From Symbiodinium natans (Eukaryota; Sar; Dinophyceae; Suessiales; Symbiodiniaceae), in contig CAJNDS010000032.1 of assembly GCA_905221605.1 (NCBI GenBank), forward strand, positions 1 to 33,500: 33,500 nt of DNA, read 5' to 3'. Each line of letters begins with the position of its first letter. The stretch's first letter is position 1. The position numbers and the translations under genes were made by a program. Positions 18,661-28,449 of the stretch are shown piece after piece. The notes below the pieces were generated by a model. It worked only from the letters and a program-made list of their open reading frames with translations. It had not been told where the DNA came from and did no database searches.

Positions 18661-18772
18661 CTGTAAAAATATGGCCTCTTGCAAGCAGCGCTCCAGGCCC
18701 GCCCTATGGCCATGGGGTCGAGCCTCAAAACTTTCGGCGCAAACACAAGGAGCCTCCAAATAGGCTACTCCC

Positions 18773-18918
18773 CTAATAGCTATGTGAGGACGCCCGGACT
18801 CACATAGCGCCGATGGCAGCATTGTGTAGCCACACCAGCCCCTTGCTAATAGCTATGTGAGGACGCCCGGACTCACATAGCGCCGATGGCAGCATTGTGT
18901 AGCCACACCAGCCCCTTG
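18773..18918. repeat. 73-bp direct repeat x2 with hairpin
   Basis: Two adjacent 73-bp copies (18773-18845 and 18846-18918) appear identical. Each holds a perfect 10-bp inverted repeat gctatgtgag / ctcacatagc around a 10-nt loop (18779-18808 and 18852-18881). Confidence 0.95.
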
Positions 18919-18934
18919 CCTGCCCCCGCTCGCA

Positions 18935-18954
18935 GGGGGGGGGGGGGGGGGGGG
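18935..18954 (+). repeat. Poly-G run of 20
   Basis: A pure G run starts 16 bases after the second 73-bp repeat. On the minus strand it is poly-C. Confidence 0.95.
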
Positions 18955-19155
18955 CGCCCTTTCTGGCACTCTGTGTGCATTGTGCATTTGTGCGCGTTCG
19001 TACCTTTCTTTCAGTGCGCTTGCAACTTTCTTGTCAACCTTACGGCCTACCCATACTTTCGCTTAATGTCTGTACCAGACGTGGCGCAGCATTGCTATGG
19101 GTAACGGGCAGCTGAGTGATTGGTGCCGGTAGGTTCTTGTTTGCGTTGGTCTCAC

Positions 19156-19230
19156 CTCGCTGGCCTTGCGTTAAGTTGTCTTGCAATAAGGGCCTTTGCG
19201 CTAGCGGTTGCTTCTTTGTAGTCACGACTT
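19156..19230 (-). CDS. Exon of 75 nt in minus-strand gene
   Basis: Acceptor cgagtgtaaaag, AA plus 24 codons plus G: VVTTKKQPLAQRPLLQDNLT plus QGQR, donor GCGAG|GTGAGA. In phase 1 is completed by the G left by 19366-19734. Confidence 0.55.
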
Positions 19231-19365
19231 CTTTTACACTCGCTGGCTCGTACAGTTTGGCTCTCAAAGTAGATGTCCTTCCGTTGCCAAGACCTGCCCA
19301 CTGTGCCGCTGATGTGGTAAAGGGGCGTCCGCTTTAAAAAAAAACTTGGCTCAGCTGGCCCTGAC

Positions 19366-19734
19366 CTAACCCGCTGTTGGGGCCTTTTGGATCGTGTTTT
19401 TCGCCCACCCGCCCAGTGCCCAGCTCAAACACTTCCTTCAGGCCGCTCTCACACTCCATTCGCCGTGCCACGCCTGCCTCCAAACGAGTGTGCGCCCAAG
19501 AGCCGCCATGCAGCATCGCAGCTCTTGCTGCAGAACAATCATGCATAGCCTCACCCAAAGTGGAATAGCCCATCACTACTTGCCGCATGTAGATGACTAA
19601 CTCCTCCCAAAGCGGGGGTTTTGCCTGCCTGCGTGCCCGGGAGATCTCTTGCCTGGTGATCTCCCGGCATGCCGCCAACTTGCCCAGAGCAGCACCCGTG
19701 AAAACAAGCGCGCGCGTTTGGGGAGAGCGTTGTG
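19366..19734 (-). CDS. Largest minus-strand exon (369 nt)
   Basis: Acceptor tgtggctataccag, CA plus 122 codons plus G. Segments: LVFTGAALGKLAACREITRQ, WEELVIYMRQVVMGYSTLGE, GSWAHTRLEAGVARRMECES and LKEVFELGTGRVGEKHD. Donor GGTTAG|GTCAGG, phase 1, joins VVTTKKQ of the next exon. Without that splice the frame runs to a TAA at 19334-19336, so a terminal exon is also possible. It looks clearly protein-coding, but I recognise no family. It is the rightmost minus-strand coding segment I can find. Confidence 0.6.
19637..19667. repeat. 10-bp perfect inverted repeat in coding exon
   Basis: ccgggagatc and gatctcccgg face each other across an 11-nt loop, inside exon 19366-19734. In RNA it would form a stable GC-rich hairpin. 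Confidence 0.85.
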
Positions 19735-20301
19735 CTGGTATAGCCACACAGCAAGCAGCACAGCCACCGCGCGCGAACAGGATGCTTCAAGAGCACACAC
19801 TTTTGTTGCGTTCTCGCTCTTACTAACCAAGAGAAGCGCAAAAACAAACAAACACCCACCTCCCCCCGCCCACAACAGCAAAACCAATGCAAGTAACATC
19901 TTAGCACTCTATCAGCCGGCAGGCCTGACAAAAGCAGTCGAGGAAATTTAAAAAAGATGCGTGGCGTTCATAAGGTTAACATTGGTCTTACACAGAACTG
20001 AATTCATGCTGGCCCAGAGGGCCTAACTCACCCAAATACCAAACGACCAACTGCTCTTACGCCAAAGCCATCCAACAGACATTGCAAATGCAGTCGCAAG
20101 TTGCAAGAAAAGCCGGAGCTCTTCTTGCGACAGCAGGAAGCCGTCGAACCCGTTAAGGTCTGTACAACTACAAGTTTAAAGACTCTTTGCTTGTTGCAAA
20201 TGCTTCTGTCTTCACATGCACCACAAGCCAGAAACGTTCTCCAAGCTGACAAAAGCTGCCGTGTCTCGAACTGTCGATTGCGGACGTAGAAAGTTGCAGT
20301 G
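19735..20301. other. Divergent strand-switch region
   Basis: To the left, exons read on the minus strand; to the right, on the plus strand. A weak minus-strand piece (LPADRVLRCYLHW after gcttttgtcag, near 19925) and weak plus-strand pieces (LQEKPELFLRQQEAVEPVK at about 20099-20158, and ETFSKLTKAAVSRTVDCGR at about 20230-20290) narrow the switch to roughly 19.93-20.1 kb. I cannot identify promoter elements. Confidence 0.45.
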
Positions 20302-20490
20302 CAAAAAATTACTGTGGAGGTGCCTTCGAATGACCGAGGATGTGCGCTGTTTTTGGCAAGCCTAAATGCAGCTCCTGAACCTGCAGCCTCTTTTTGGTGT
20401 CTGCTTGTACAGAAGCTCGTAGCTATGGACGGGGAGGTCGGTGTAGCAGCACATGGAGCTCCAAATGGAGCGCCAGTAGCTTTGCCACAG
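20302..20490 (+). CDS. Plus-strand exon, duplicated gene fragment, copy A
   Basis: Possible acceptor gaaagttgcag, then an open frame ITVEVPSNDRGCALFLASLN, AAPEPAASFWCLLVQKL and a Gly/Ala-rich end, to GC-type donor CCACAG|GCGGCG (phase 0). The duplicated block begins inside this exon, at 20311. No family is recognised. Confidence 0.5.
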
Positions 20491-20536
20491 GCGGCGTGTT
20501 GCACCTGACAAGAGACGCGTGTGTTGTGCTTTGCAG

Positions 20537-20738
20537 TTTGCCAGGGAATTACCGTTTCCGGCAGGAAACGCCCCACCAGAAGATAGAGCGTCTCAAGCGA
20601 GAGCGCCGCGAAGCAAAGGACAGCTGGCTGCCTTTGTGTCAAACATGCAAGCTGCCGGACATGGTTGCGAGGCTCTTGCCAAGCAACTTACAAAGGCAGT
20701 GAAGCAGCAAGTGCGCAAAGTCAAGAAGGTCTGGGTGC
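20537..20738 (+). CDS. Plus-strand exon 2, duplicated gene fragment, copy A
   Basis: Acceptor gttgtgctttgcag, then FARELPFPAGNAPPEDRASQ, RSKGQLAAFVSNMQAAGHG and a lysine-rich end LTKAVKQQVRKVKK. The intron before it (20491-20536) is a 46-nt GC-AG intron and keeps the frame. The donor is GTGC|GTGTTG (phase 1), which fits exon 3, or AAGAAG|GTCTGG ten bases earlier. Confidence 0.55.
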
Positions 20739-20773
20739 GTGTTGGGCCTTGCATTGTTCATCGCTCTTTGTAG

Positions 20774-20878
20774 AGGCACGGGCCATTGCAAAGCTGCTCA
20801 CGGAAAACGAACTCTTAGGAGTTCTCGTCGAAAAACGCCAGGCAGTGTCATGCTGTCAGAGTTTCTTGAGCCATGTCG
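20774..20878 (+). CDS. Plus-strand exon 3, duplicated gene fragment, copy A
   Basis: Acceptor catcgctctttgtag, AG plus 34 codons plus G: ARAIAKLLTENELLGVLVEK and RQAVSCCQSFLSHV, donor CATGTCG|GTGTTG. A second frame is open, so confidence is moderate. The preceding intron would be 35 or 45 nt. Confidence 0.45.
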
Positions 20879-21504
20879 GTGTTGGCGGCGCAGGCTGCGT
20901 CACAGTCGTGAGGGCGGCGTAGCGCTGCTTTGTTTTCTGCCTGCAAAAATTCGGAGTCTCGAAGGAGTCTTGGAACTTTTGCATGGCACGTGTGGCTGGG
21001 GAACAGCTGCCGGGCGTGTGTGTTGAAGGAGAAAGACTAATGACAATTCCATCCAGGTGCAACCAATGGTCATGGGTTGGGGTTCGGGCCGAAGGGCTCC
21101 GAGTGTCGGCTTGGGGAAGCTTAGGGGATCTTAGGGGTTTAGGCAAGGGACTTGGACAGATGCCAACCAAATCCCAACTCGATAGTCCGCATGGTATGTG
21201 CGCAGGTCACCAGAGGCACCAGGGGAATTTTAGCATCATGTCGAGTCATGTCTTTGCAGGGCAGAGCCGCATTCTTGCAGTAGCATGCGATCCCCTTGCT
21301 CATCGCTTCCTGGTCCTCTCGGGGCTTAGGCAAAGTCTGAGGCTTCCCTCTTCTGGACTCATTCGCGCTTTGTCTTGTCTTGTGCTTCCTCCCTGCAGCC
21401 CTTTTGTGGTCGTGCGCATTTTGCAAGACGTCGGAGCCTCATATTGTGATTGAAACTGCAACATTTTCTGATTCTGTTGCGCTGGAGTTAGCGGAAGCAA
21501 AGGG

Positions 21505-22510
21505 TTGAAGACTGGCAGGGGTTTTTACTTTGATGTAGACGCGACTTGACGCCTCTGGGTTGTTCACCGGGGTCTCCTGATGTTTGGGCTGAGTAGAAGC
21601 CACTTGACGCTCAGGTGCAGGAATCTTGCATGATGCGAACTGACGGACATGGAATGCTCTTCGCCGCCATCTCAGACATGGAGCGCACAAGGGGAATCCG
21701 ACCGTTTTGTGTTCTGTCTTGGCAACTTGTGGGCAGGGGTTGTACTTGGATATTTGAGCTGAGCAGCAGCGACTTGACGCTTCTCAGGGTTGAGCACGGG
21801 GGTCTTTTGTCCGGATGTTTGCGCTGAATAGAAGCCACTTGCATGACGAGGACTGACGGACATGGAAGCTCTTCGCCGCCATCTCAGTCCTGGAGCGTGC
21901 AAGGGGAATCCGACTGTTTTGTGTTCTCTCTTGGCGACTTGTGGGCAGTAATTTTGATGTTTGAGCTGAGCAGCAGCGTCTTGACGCTTTTGAGGGTTGA
22001 GCACAGAGGTCTTGTCTGATGTTTTTGAGCCGAGTAGAAGCACTTGACGCTCAGGTGGAGTGTGGAATCTTGCATGCCGCGGACTGACGTTTCGCCACCA
22101 TCTCAGACCTGGAGCGCACAAGGGGAATCCGACTGTTTTGTGTTGTCTCTGTTAACCGCTTGTGAGCAGGGGTTTAACTTTGATGTTTGAGCTGAGCAGA
22201 AGAGCTGAGTAGGCAGGTGTTGAGGGTTGTGGAGCGGGGTTTTGTCCTGATGTTTGAATTGAGTAGAAGCAAGATGACACGCAGGTGCAGAGTGGAATCT
22301 TGCATGAGGAGGACTGACGGACACGGAATGCTCTTCGCAGCCCGGGAGCGTGCAAGGGGAATCTGACTGTTTTGTGTTTTCGTTTTGCTTGTGCGGAAGG
22401 CATAGTCCGGGATTGGCTCCGAGAGTTGTGCACAGGGGTTGTGAGTTGAGCACAAATGACTTGACGCTTCTGGTGGAGAGTGGATTCTTGCAAGGACTTG
22501 GCGGACACCT
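21505..22510. repeat. Diverged tandem repeat, 212-234 bp period, about 4.7 units
   Basis: The anchor ggggaatc(c/t)gac falls at 21691, 21903, 22122 and 22356. Each unit contains, in order, gggaatccgactgttttgtg, a tttgatgtttgagctgag piece, cttgacgc(t/c)t, gagtagaagc(ca)cttgacgctc and gactgacggacatgga. Units differ by indels and point changes, so they are old compared with the duplication that copied the whole array. Confidence 0.9.
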
Positions 22511-22695
22511 CTGTTGGCAGCTGATGTGTATGCAAGACCGACATAGTCAGGTAAGAAGAAGTCCGCTTGTATTTTCTGAGACACCTTGTCTTACTTAGCT
22601 ACCTTTTGCAACCTTCTTGTTTTCTGAGCGAGGTTTTCTTAGTTTGTGAGCTACTTTTTATGATTTTCCGAGTTTTATGTCATGAACTTTTGCGT

Positions 22696-24102
22696 TTGAG
22701 CCACAATCCTAAACCGAAGCTGCAGATTCAGCGTACAGCGCAAACGTGATAATTCTCCGTTTTTCGCCACTGGTGAGGGGCGTTTGAGACAATTTCGTCA
22801 CGTTTTGAGCTCTGAGCCGCAATCCTAAACCCAATTTGCAGGTTTCCAAAACCTCATAAAAATCGAGCGCGCCGCATAAATACGGACACACGAGCAAGCA
22901 TATGGAAAACATGGGCAAAATCGCCATTTCACTTCTTGGAGCCAAGGCTTCTTACATGGAGTTTAAGCCTTTCAGAGACGGCGTTTCACCTTTTGGGGTT
23001 TAGGATGCAGCGCGCAGCGCAAACGCGATAATTCTCCGTTCTTCGCAACCAGTGAGGGGCGTTTGAGACAATTTCGTCACGTTTTGAGCTTTGAGCCACA
23101 ATCCTAAACCCAATTTGCAGGTTTCCAAAACCTCATAAAAATCGAGCGCGCCGCATAAATACGGACACACGAGCAAGCATATGGAAAACATGGGCAAAAT
23201 CGCCATTTCACTTCTTGGAGCCAAGGCTTCTTACATGGAGTTTAAGCCTTTCAGAGACGGCGTTTCACCTTTTGGGGTTTAGGATGCAGCGCGCAGCGCA
23301 AACGCGATAATTCTCCGTTCTTCGCAACCAGTGAGGGGCGTTTGAGACAATTTCGTCACGTTTTGAGCTCTGAGCCGCAATCCTAAACCCAATTTGCAGG
23401 TTTCCAAAACCTCATAAAAATCGAGCGCGCCGCATAAATACGGACACACGAGCAAGCATATGGAAAACATGGGCAAAATCGCCATTTCACTTCTTGGAGC
23501 CAAGGCTTCTTACATGGAGTTTAAGCCTTTCAGAGACGGCGTTTCACCTTTTGGGGTTTAGGATGCAGCGCGCAGCGCAAACGCGATAATTCTCCGTTCT
23601 TCGCAACCAGTGAGGGGCGTTTGAGACAATTTCGTCACGTTTTGAGCTCTGAGCCGCAATCCTAAACCCAATTTGCAGGTTTCCAAAACCTCATAAAAAT
23701 CGAGCGCGCCGCATAAATACGGACACACGAGCAAGCGTATGGAAAACATGGGCAAAATCGCCATTTCACTTCCAAGACAAAGCCACAATCCTGAACCCAA
23801 TTTGCAGGTTTCCAAAACCTCATAAAAATCGAGCGCGCCGCATAAATACGGACACACGAGCAAGCGTATGGAAAACATGGGCAAAAATCGCCATTTCACT
23901 TCTTGGAGCCAAGGCTTCTTACATGGAGTTTAGGCCTTTCAGAGACGGCGTTTCACCTTTTGGGGTTTAGGATGCAGCGCGCAGCGCAAACGCGATAATT
24001 CTCCGTTCTTCGCAACCAGTGAGGGGCGTTTGAGACAATTTCGTGACGTTTTGAGCTTTGAGCCACAATCCTAAACCAATTCGCAGGTTTCCAAAACCTC
24101 AT
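22696..24102. repeat. 279-bp satellite, block 1 (about five units)
   Basis: The word gataattctccg recurs at about 22748, 23027, 23306 and 23585, exactly 279 apart, then at about 23992 after an extra partial unit of about 128 bp (23777-23904). Neighbouring units are nearly identical. Each gives a minus-strand frame of about 75 codons with hydrophobic sequence; this is a consequence of the repeat and I do not call it a gene. Confidence 0.97.
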
Positions 24103-24792
24103 GGGAAACAGTGCTTGTATGACAAGTTTCACAGATCAGCAAAGGGGGTTGGGGGACTGATTAGCAAGGGGGTTGGGCATGACAATTTTCGCAAATATGC
24201 CAAGAGGGGGTTGGGGGGACAGTGTTTGTAGCTGTGCAAGCGTGTTTCACAGCACAAGAATCTGGTTGAAACCCATCATGCGAGCATTGTGTTTGCAGAC
24301 TAGTGCGAGCTTGAAGCCCCCCTTCGAAGCCTTCGAAGTCCCTCATGAGTTGATGAGTGGTTACCTTGGAACAACCACTGGGCACAGGCCTCATCAAAGC
24401 AAGGAAGCATTTGTGACACCACTCCTTATAAAATGTACTGAAAGGGCATTAACATCGCGCATTTTAGTGTATTTAATATGTGCTTTTGCTTTTCTTTCTT
24501 TGCTGCAGGGTCGTTTAAACGGGCTTTCAACGCAGCATGAAAGGGCTCTTAATTAAAATGTTCTTGCGGGGCCCATAATACTGATACGCTTATGGCCCCG
24601 TATAATGTGAAATTTAGAAAGGGGAAAATTATAACATTAGTGCGCGATTCGCACAGTTTAGAATACGCAAAAGTATTAACGCAGCAAAGGGCCTTCACTC
24701 TGGACCCTTTTGTCTCTGAGCCTTTAAAAAGGGTTGACTGATGATGGAGCACTGGGTCTAGTTTCCTGGCTATGATTCCGTGTTACACGGTA
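24103..24792. mobile_element. 690-bp insert splitting the satellite
   Basis: A satellite unit stops after ccaaaacctcat and resumes at aaaaaatcgagcgcgcc, the expected next bases, after about 690 bases of unrelated DNA. The insert has three copies of a gggggttggg motif near its left end and a ccgtgt-t-acacgg palindrome at its right end. I found no terminal inverted repeats, clear target duplication or long coding frame. It may be a non-autonomous element or filler DNA. Confidence 0.5.
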
Positions 24793-25320
24793 AAAAAATC
24801 GAGCGCGCCGCATAAATACGACACACAAGCAAGCACATGGAAAACATGGGCAAAATCGCCATTTCACTTCTTGGAGCCAAGGCTTCTTACATGGAGTTTA
24901 AGCCTTTCAGAGACGGCGTCTCACCTTTTTGGGGTTTAGGATGCAGCGCGCAGCTCAAACGTGATAATTCTCCGTTTTTCGCAACCAGTGACGGGCGTTT
25001 GAGACAATTTCGTCAACGTTTGAGCTTTGAGCCGCAATCCTAAACCTAATTTGCAGGTTTCAAAACCTCATCAAAATCGAGGCAGGCATATGGAAAGCAT
25101 GGGCAAAATCGCCATTTCACTTCTTGAGCCAAGGCTTCTTGCAGAGTTTAGGCCTTTCAGAGACGGCGTTTCACCTTTTGGGGTTTAGGATGCAGCGCGC
25201 AGCGCAAACGCGATAATTCTCCGTTCTCGCAACCAGTGAGGGGCGTTTGAGACCATTTCGTCACTTTTTGAGCTTCCTAAACCCAATTTCCAAAACCTCA
25301 GAATTCGAGCGTGCCGCACA
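24793..25320. repeat. 279-bp satellite, block 2 (degenerate)
   Basis: Two further units continue the array to the right of the insert, with more point changes and deletions (for example the loss of cgcgccgcataaatacgg near 25080). They decay into unique sequence by about 25330. Array-edge units being more diverged is typical of satellites. Confidence 0.9.
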
Positions 25321-25330
25321 AATACGGACA

Positions 25331-26592
25331 AGGTAGCGCAGAAAATCAAGAAATACAGCTCATAAAAAAAGGAAAACGGTAGCTCAGATACCAACGATGA
25401 GGTGTCTCAGAAAAACTGCTCCAAAACACGATCGATGAGCAGTTCCATTCTGAGGTTTGCAACACCTTAAGTGTCGCTTCTCATATGTTCTCAGAGAATC
25501 ACGCAGTTTACGGTTCCACTGCACACGGAAGCCTGTCATGCTATGAGATTTCCCTCGTGCCCGTCCTTGTTCTTTTTCTCCATTCATGCCCAAGCAGTGG
25601 TCTCGTCCATGTTTGGCGCACTCTTGTCCAAACTGTGGTTTCGTCCATGTTTCCGTTGCAGCACCCGCGTTTTCGGGGCCCTCTGTGAGTGGGCGGCAAG
25701 CCGCTGGTACAGTTAGTTCTTAGATTTCTTGAAATCCTTTCACTGGGGCGTTGAAGAGAAGGCCTATTGGGTCAAGCTTGAAGCTCTGACATGACTAGAG
25801 AGGCCTTGTCGACCACGTGTGAAGCCTTCACATGAGTGGAGTCACCTTCGTAGGCCAAACAGCCACGCGGCCGGACCGGAGACCACTAGAATCTTCAATT
25901 TGGCAGTGTGTTTGACAGGAAACAGAAGGTCCTGCAAATGCGTTTTTTGGAATAATAATTCTATCCTCCCACCACGGTTTTGCAGGACCGCCCTCCCACA
26001 TTGCAGTCTGGCGTTCAGCTAGGTCCTGCGTGGTCCTTTCAGCCCCTTTTGCCCCTGGGAAGGTGCTCAAAGAAGGGTCCTGCTGCGTTCCTAGTGGGTT
26101 CTGTGGTACGATCAGTACTGCGTGTCACGGGAAGTGTCAGCGTGTTGCTTTGGCTTGCTTGTTTGTTCTGCCGATCAGTACAGCCGATAGTTTATCAAAG
26201 TCCCGCCTGCTTCGGGTGAACTGATGGTGCAGCGGAGCTGCTGCGGAGGAGGAGCTGGTGCACCCATGTGTGCTTCTCCAATTGGAGTCCTTGAAGCAGC
26301 GGCCTGGGGTCGAGTGACGATAGGCAGGCTGGGCCCTGCCCAGCTACTTGCTGCCAAAAGTGTGTCCGCGTGTGATGGCTGAAGTAGAGCTTATTCAGCG
26401 CAGCCCACATGAGCAGCCCTCACTGCTCAGAGCCCCCGCTGCCCCAAGAGGCTCAGGACCGAAGAGCCGCAGCGCAGTCCTAAACCTTACCGCTCTCACC
26501 GCCGAACGTTACAAGCAACAATTCCTTTGCACTGCCAACGTGCAACCAGCAAAATTAGTAATTCAGGCCTTGCATTTTGCAAGCCTTGAGCC
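25331..26592. other. Spacer upstream of the Rep-like gene
   Basis: No clear exon. A small direct repeat around ctcgtccatgtttg / ttcgtccatgtttcc occurs at about 25604 and 25642. The region presumably holds the promoter and 5' untranslated sequence of the gene that starts at 26593; I see no TATA box, spliced-leader sequence or stem-loop with a CRESS-type nonanucleotide. Confidence 0.4.
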
Positions 26593-28065
26593 ATGGAGCC
26601 CAACAAGAGGCGACGGCTGTGTGGCAAGCAAGCTCCGATTGAAGGCCTCAACACAAGGGACACCCGAAACGCATTGCAGATTTTCATCCGGGACAGGTGG
26701 GTAGCGCAACAAATGACAGCTCGGAATCTGCGTGGACATGAGCAACGGCAGCGGCTGAGGGTGGAATTCAGCAGCAAACCGGACAAAAGCGCCGTTTTGG
26801 AAGGTATGCGAGACCAGGTCCCGCAGAACTTGCGAGCAGCGGCCCGCTCCCTCCTGGCAAGCTGGACGATAGAAACACCCATCGTCCAGGAACCCGTGTT
26901 GTTGTCATATCGTGGATGCGGCACCATGTTTCGCTACAGTGGGTCTTGGTCGAAGATTGAGGATGCTTCTATCACCTTGCTTTTGACGGACCAGAAGCCA
27001 TCAATTGATGAGGTCTGCCAATTGCTACGTGCAAATGCAGAGGTCCTGCGTTTGTGGTCTGACTTTCAGGACTTTGTGAAGGACTTGCAGCGTCGCTTTC
27101 ACTTGGATCGCGCCACAGCTGCCTTGGAGCTCCACAGCCAAGTGAGTCTTGAGCGGAAGCAGGCGGCTGTGCACTTGCATCACTTGCATCTGATGTGGGA
27201 CAGCAGAAAAAGCGTGTCCATGGGCAAAGGTGATGTCGTCTTTCGTGGGGCGCCGCCCCACATGTCTGTGGACTGTGCGCAGGCTCGCGGGAGATCCTGT
27301 CGCAAGGCCTGGGATCAGGGACACTACTATCTGCAATGCCCCAAGATCGGTGCAATTTACATGACAACCACGGCCGCGTGCTACACATGCTTTGGGGTGT
27401 CGCCCGAATGGGTGACTTCTCTGTGGCAAAGCTGCAAGATCACCAAAGAGACGGCCGAGAAAGAATATGTGAAGTGCAAAAAACACGTCCGGGCGTACCT
27501 GGAGAATGTGAAATTTCACACCCAGTGTGTTCGTGCCGATGCTGTGGCTGAACGACAGGCAGCTGCCTTGCGTGACTTGCAGCCCTTGATGAGAGACCCC
27601 ATTCGAGTACAGCAGGTGGAGTCCGATTTTCTGCCACAATTCAGACGGCCAATGTTTCGGCGCAAGTTTCTTGTCTTGACAGGCCCTACAAGATTGGGAA
27701 AGACTATTTATGGCCGTGGCTTGTTTGGGCATGATGCCACTCTGGAGCTCAACTGCTCCGGCGTCCTTCATCCGGACTTGCGTGAGTACGACCCACTTCG
27801 CCACAAAGCAATCCTTTTCGACGAGGCCTGCTGCCAGATGGTTTTGGCCCACAGAAAGCTTTTCCAGGGCCCTGTCGAGGAAGTCACTTTGGCCCATAGC
27901 TCCACGAACATGTACAGCTACTCGGTCTTCGTGTATGGTGTGGCCATGCTGATTACCTCTAACTCCTGGCGCACAGAGCTGCAAGATTGCAGTCCGGAAG
28001 ACCAGGAATGGCTTCGTGGAAATTCGATATGCATCGATTGCGATGTGCCTCTGTACAAGCCGTGA
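26593..28065 (+). CDS. Rep-like protein with SF3 helicase domain
   Basis: A 490-codon intact frame. ATG in a G-at-minus-3, G-at-plus-4 context follows an in-frame TGA (26587-26589) by one codon, which fixes the start unless an exon lies upstream. The C-terminal part is a superfamily 3 helicase: Walker A GPTRLGKT at residues 364-371, Walker B ILFDEA at 407-412, motif C MLITSNSW at 452-459. This arrangement is typical of Rep proteins of CRESS single-stranded DNA viruses and related plasmids. Upstream, HLHHLHLMWD (194-203) resembles the HUH metal-binding motif and LLSYRGC (103-109) resembles motif I, but the spacing between them is twice normal. No YxxK motif is visible where the nicking tyrosine is expected (GHYYLQCPKIG, 243-253). 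Nuclease activity is therefore doubtful, while ATPase activity is plausible. Related chromosomal copies are common in dinoflagellates as far as I recall. It probably derives from an integrated element and may be domesticated. It is intronless, unlike its neighbours. Confidence 0.85.
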   Translation: MEPNKRRRLCGKQAPIEGLNTRDTRNALQIFIRDRWVAQQMTARNLRGHEQRQRLRVEFSSKPDKSAVLEGMRDQVPQNLRAAARSLLASWTIETPIVQEPVLLSYRGCGTMFRYSGSWSKIEDASITLLLTDQKPSIDEVCQLLRANAEVLRLWSDFQDFVKDLQRRFHLDRATAALELHSQVSLERKQAAVHLHHLHLMWDSRKSVSMGKGDVVFRGAPPHMSVDCAQARGRSCRKAWDQGHYYLQCPKIGAIYMTTTAACYTCFGVSPEWVTSLWQSCKITKETAEKEYVKCKKHVRAYLENVKFHTQCVRADAVAERQAAALRDLQPLMRDPIRVQQVESDFLPQFRRPMFRRKFLVLTGPTRLGKTIYGRGLFGHDATLELNCSGVLHPDLREYDPLRHKAILFDEACCQMVLAHRKLFQGPVEEVTLAHSSTNMYSYSVFVYGVAMLITSNSWRTELQDCSPEDQEWLRGNSICIDCDVPLYKP

Positions 28066-28215
28066 GCGTGCAAAAAGTCGCTTTTGCCCGACCGCAGGAC
28101 GGGACCCCTGCCCTGAAAGCCTCAAGATCATGTCTTCTGTTTTCAGTTTGGGTGGCCCCGTTCTGCGACCAAGCGTGTTTCGGGTCAGGCTGCCCTCAGA
28201 AGCTGCAACTCACAC

Positions 28216-28235
28216 CTTCTGCTTACCTGCAGAAG
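28216..28235. repeat. Hairpin copy 1 (7-bp stem)
   Basis: cttctgc, loop ttacct, gcagaag. Loop length is six, as in the two other copies. Confidence 0.85.
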
Positions 28236-28421
28236 ACTTCCTGAAAGTGTCTGGTCTGTATCGGCGCAGAAGGAACACCAAAGTGGCCAGTCTGTGTCAG
28301 CACTGGAGGAAAGCCCCCAGTAAGGCTGTGCTGCAACCTCAGATTTTTCGTGGGAAGCAAAGACCGCGGGGAGGCCACGCTGCAACCAAGATTTTTTGGG
28401 GGAGGCTGAGAAGCTGCCCCT

Positions 28422-28449
28422 AAGGCTTCTGCCTATGTGCAGAAGCCTT
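28422..28449. repeat. Hairpin copy 2 (11-bp stem)
   Basis: aaggcttctgc, loop ctatgt, gcagaagcctt: a perfect 11-bp stem and the strongest of the three. Confidence 0.9.

Larger units (their letters stand above)
20311..22576. repeat. Segmental duplication, copy A (visible part)
   Basis: Sequence from 20311 matches 31226-33500. The offset is 10915 at first and 10924 later, because of one deleted T (copy A near 21253) and a 10-base insertion aggtataggg (copy B 32406-32415). I saw no other difference, but I did not align every base. Copy A continues beyond 22576; copy B is cut off by the window end there. Confidence 0.95.

Noticed and set aside
20028-20642. 204-codon minus-strand frame
   Set aside because: It overlaps plus-strand exons with better borders, and half of it recurs only because the region is duplicated.
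22709-23899. Repeated minus-strand frames (hydrophobic peptide with CLLVCPYLCGALDF)
   Set aside because: They recur with the 279-bp satellite and change with unit truncations. There is no start context, border or evidence of selection distinguishing them from the repeat itself.
27025-28131. 368-codon minus-strand frame opposite the Rep-like gene
   Set aside because: It is a shadow of the Rep-like gene, whose helicase motifs fix the plus strand as coding.
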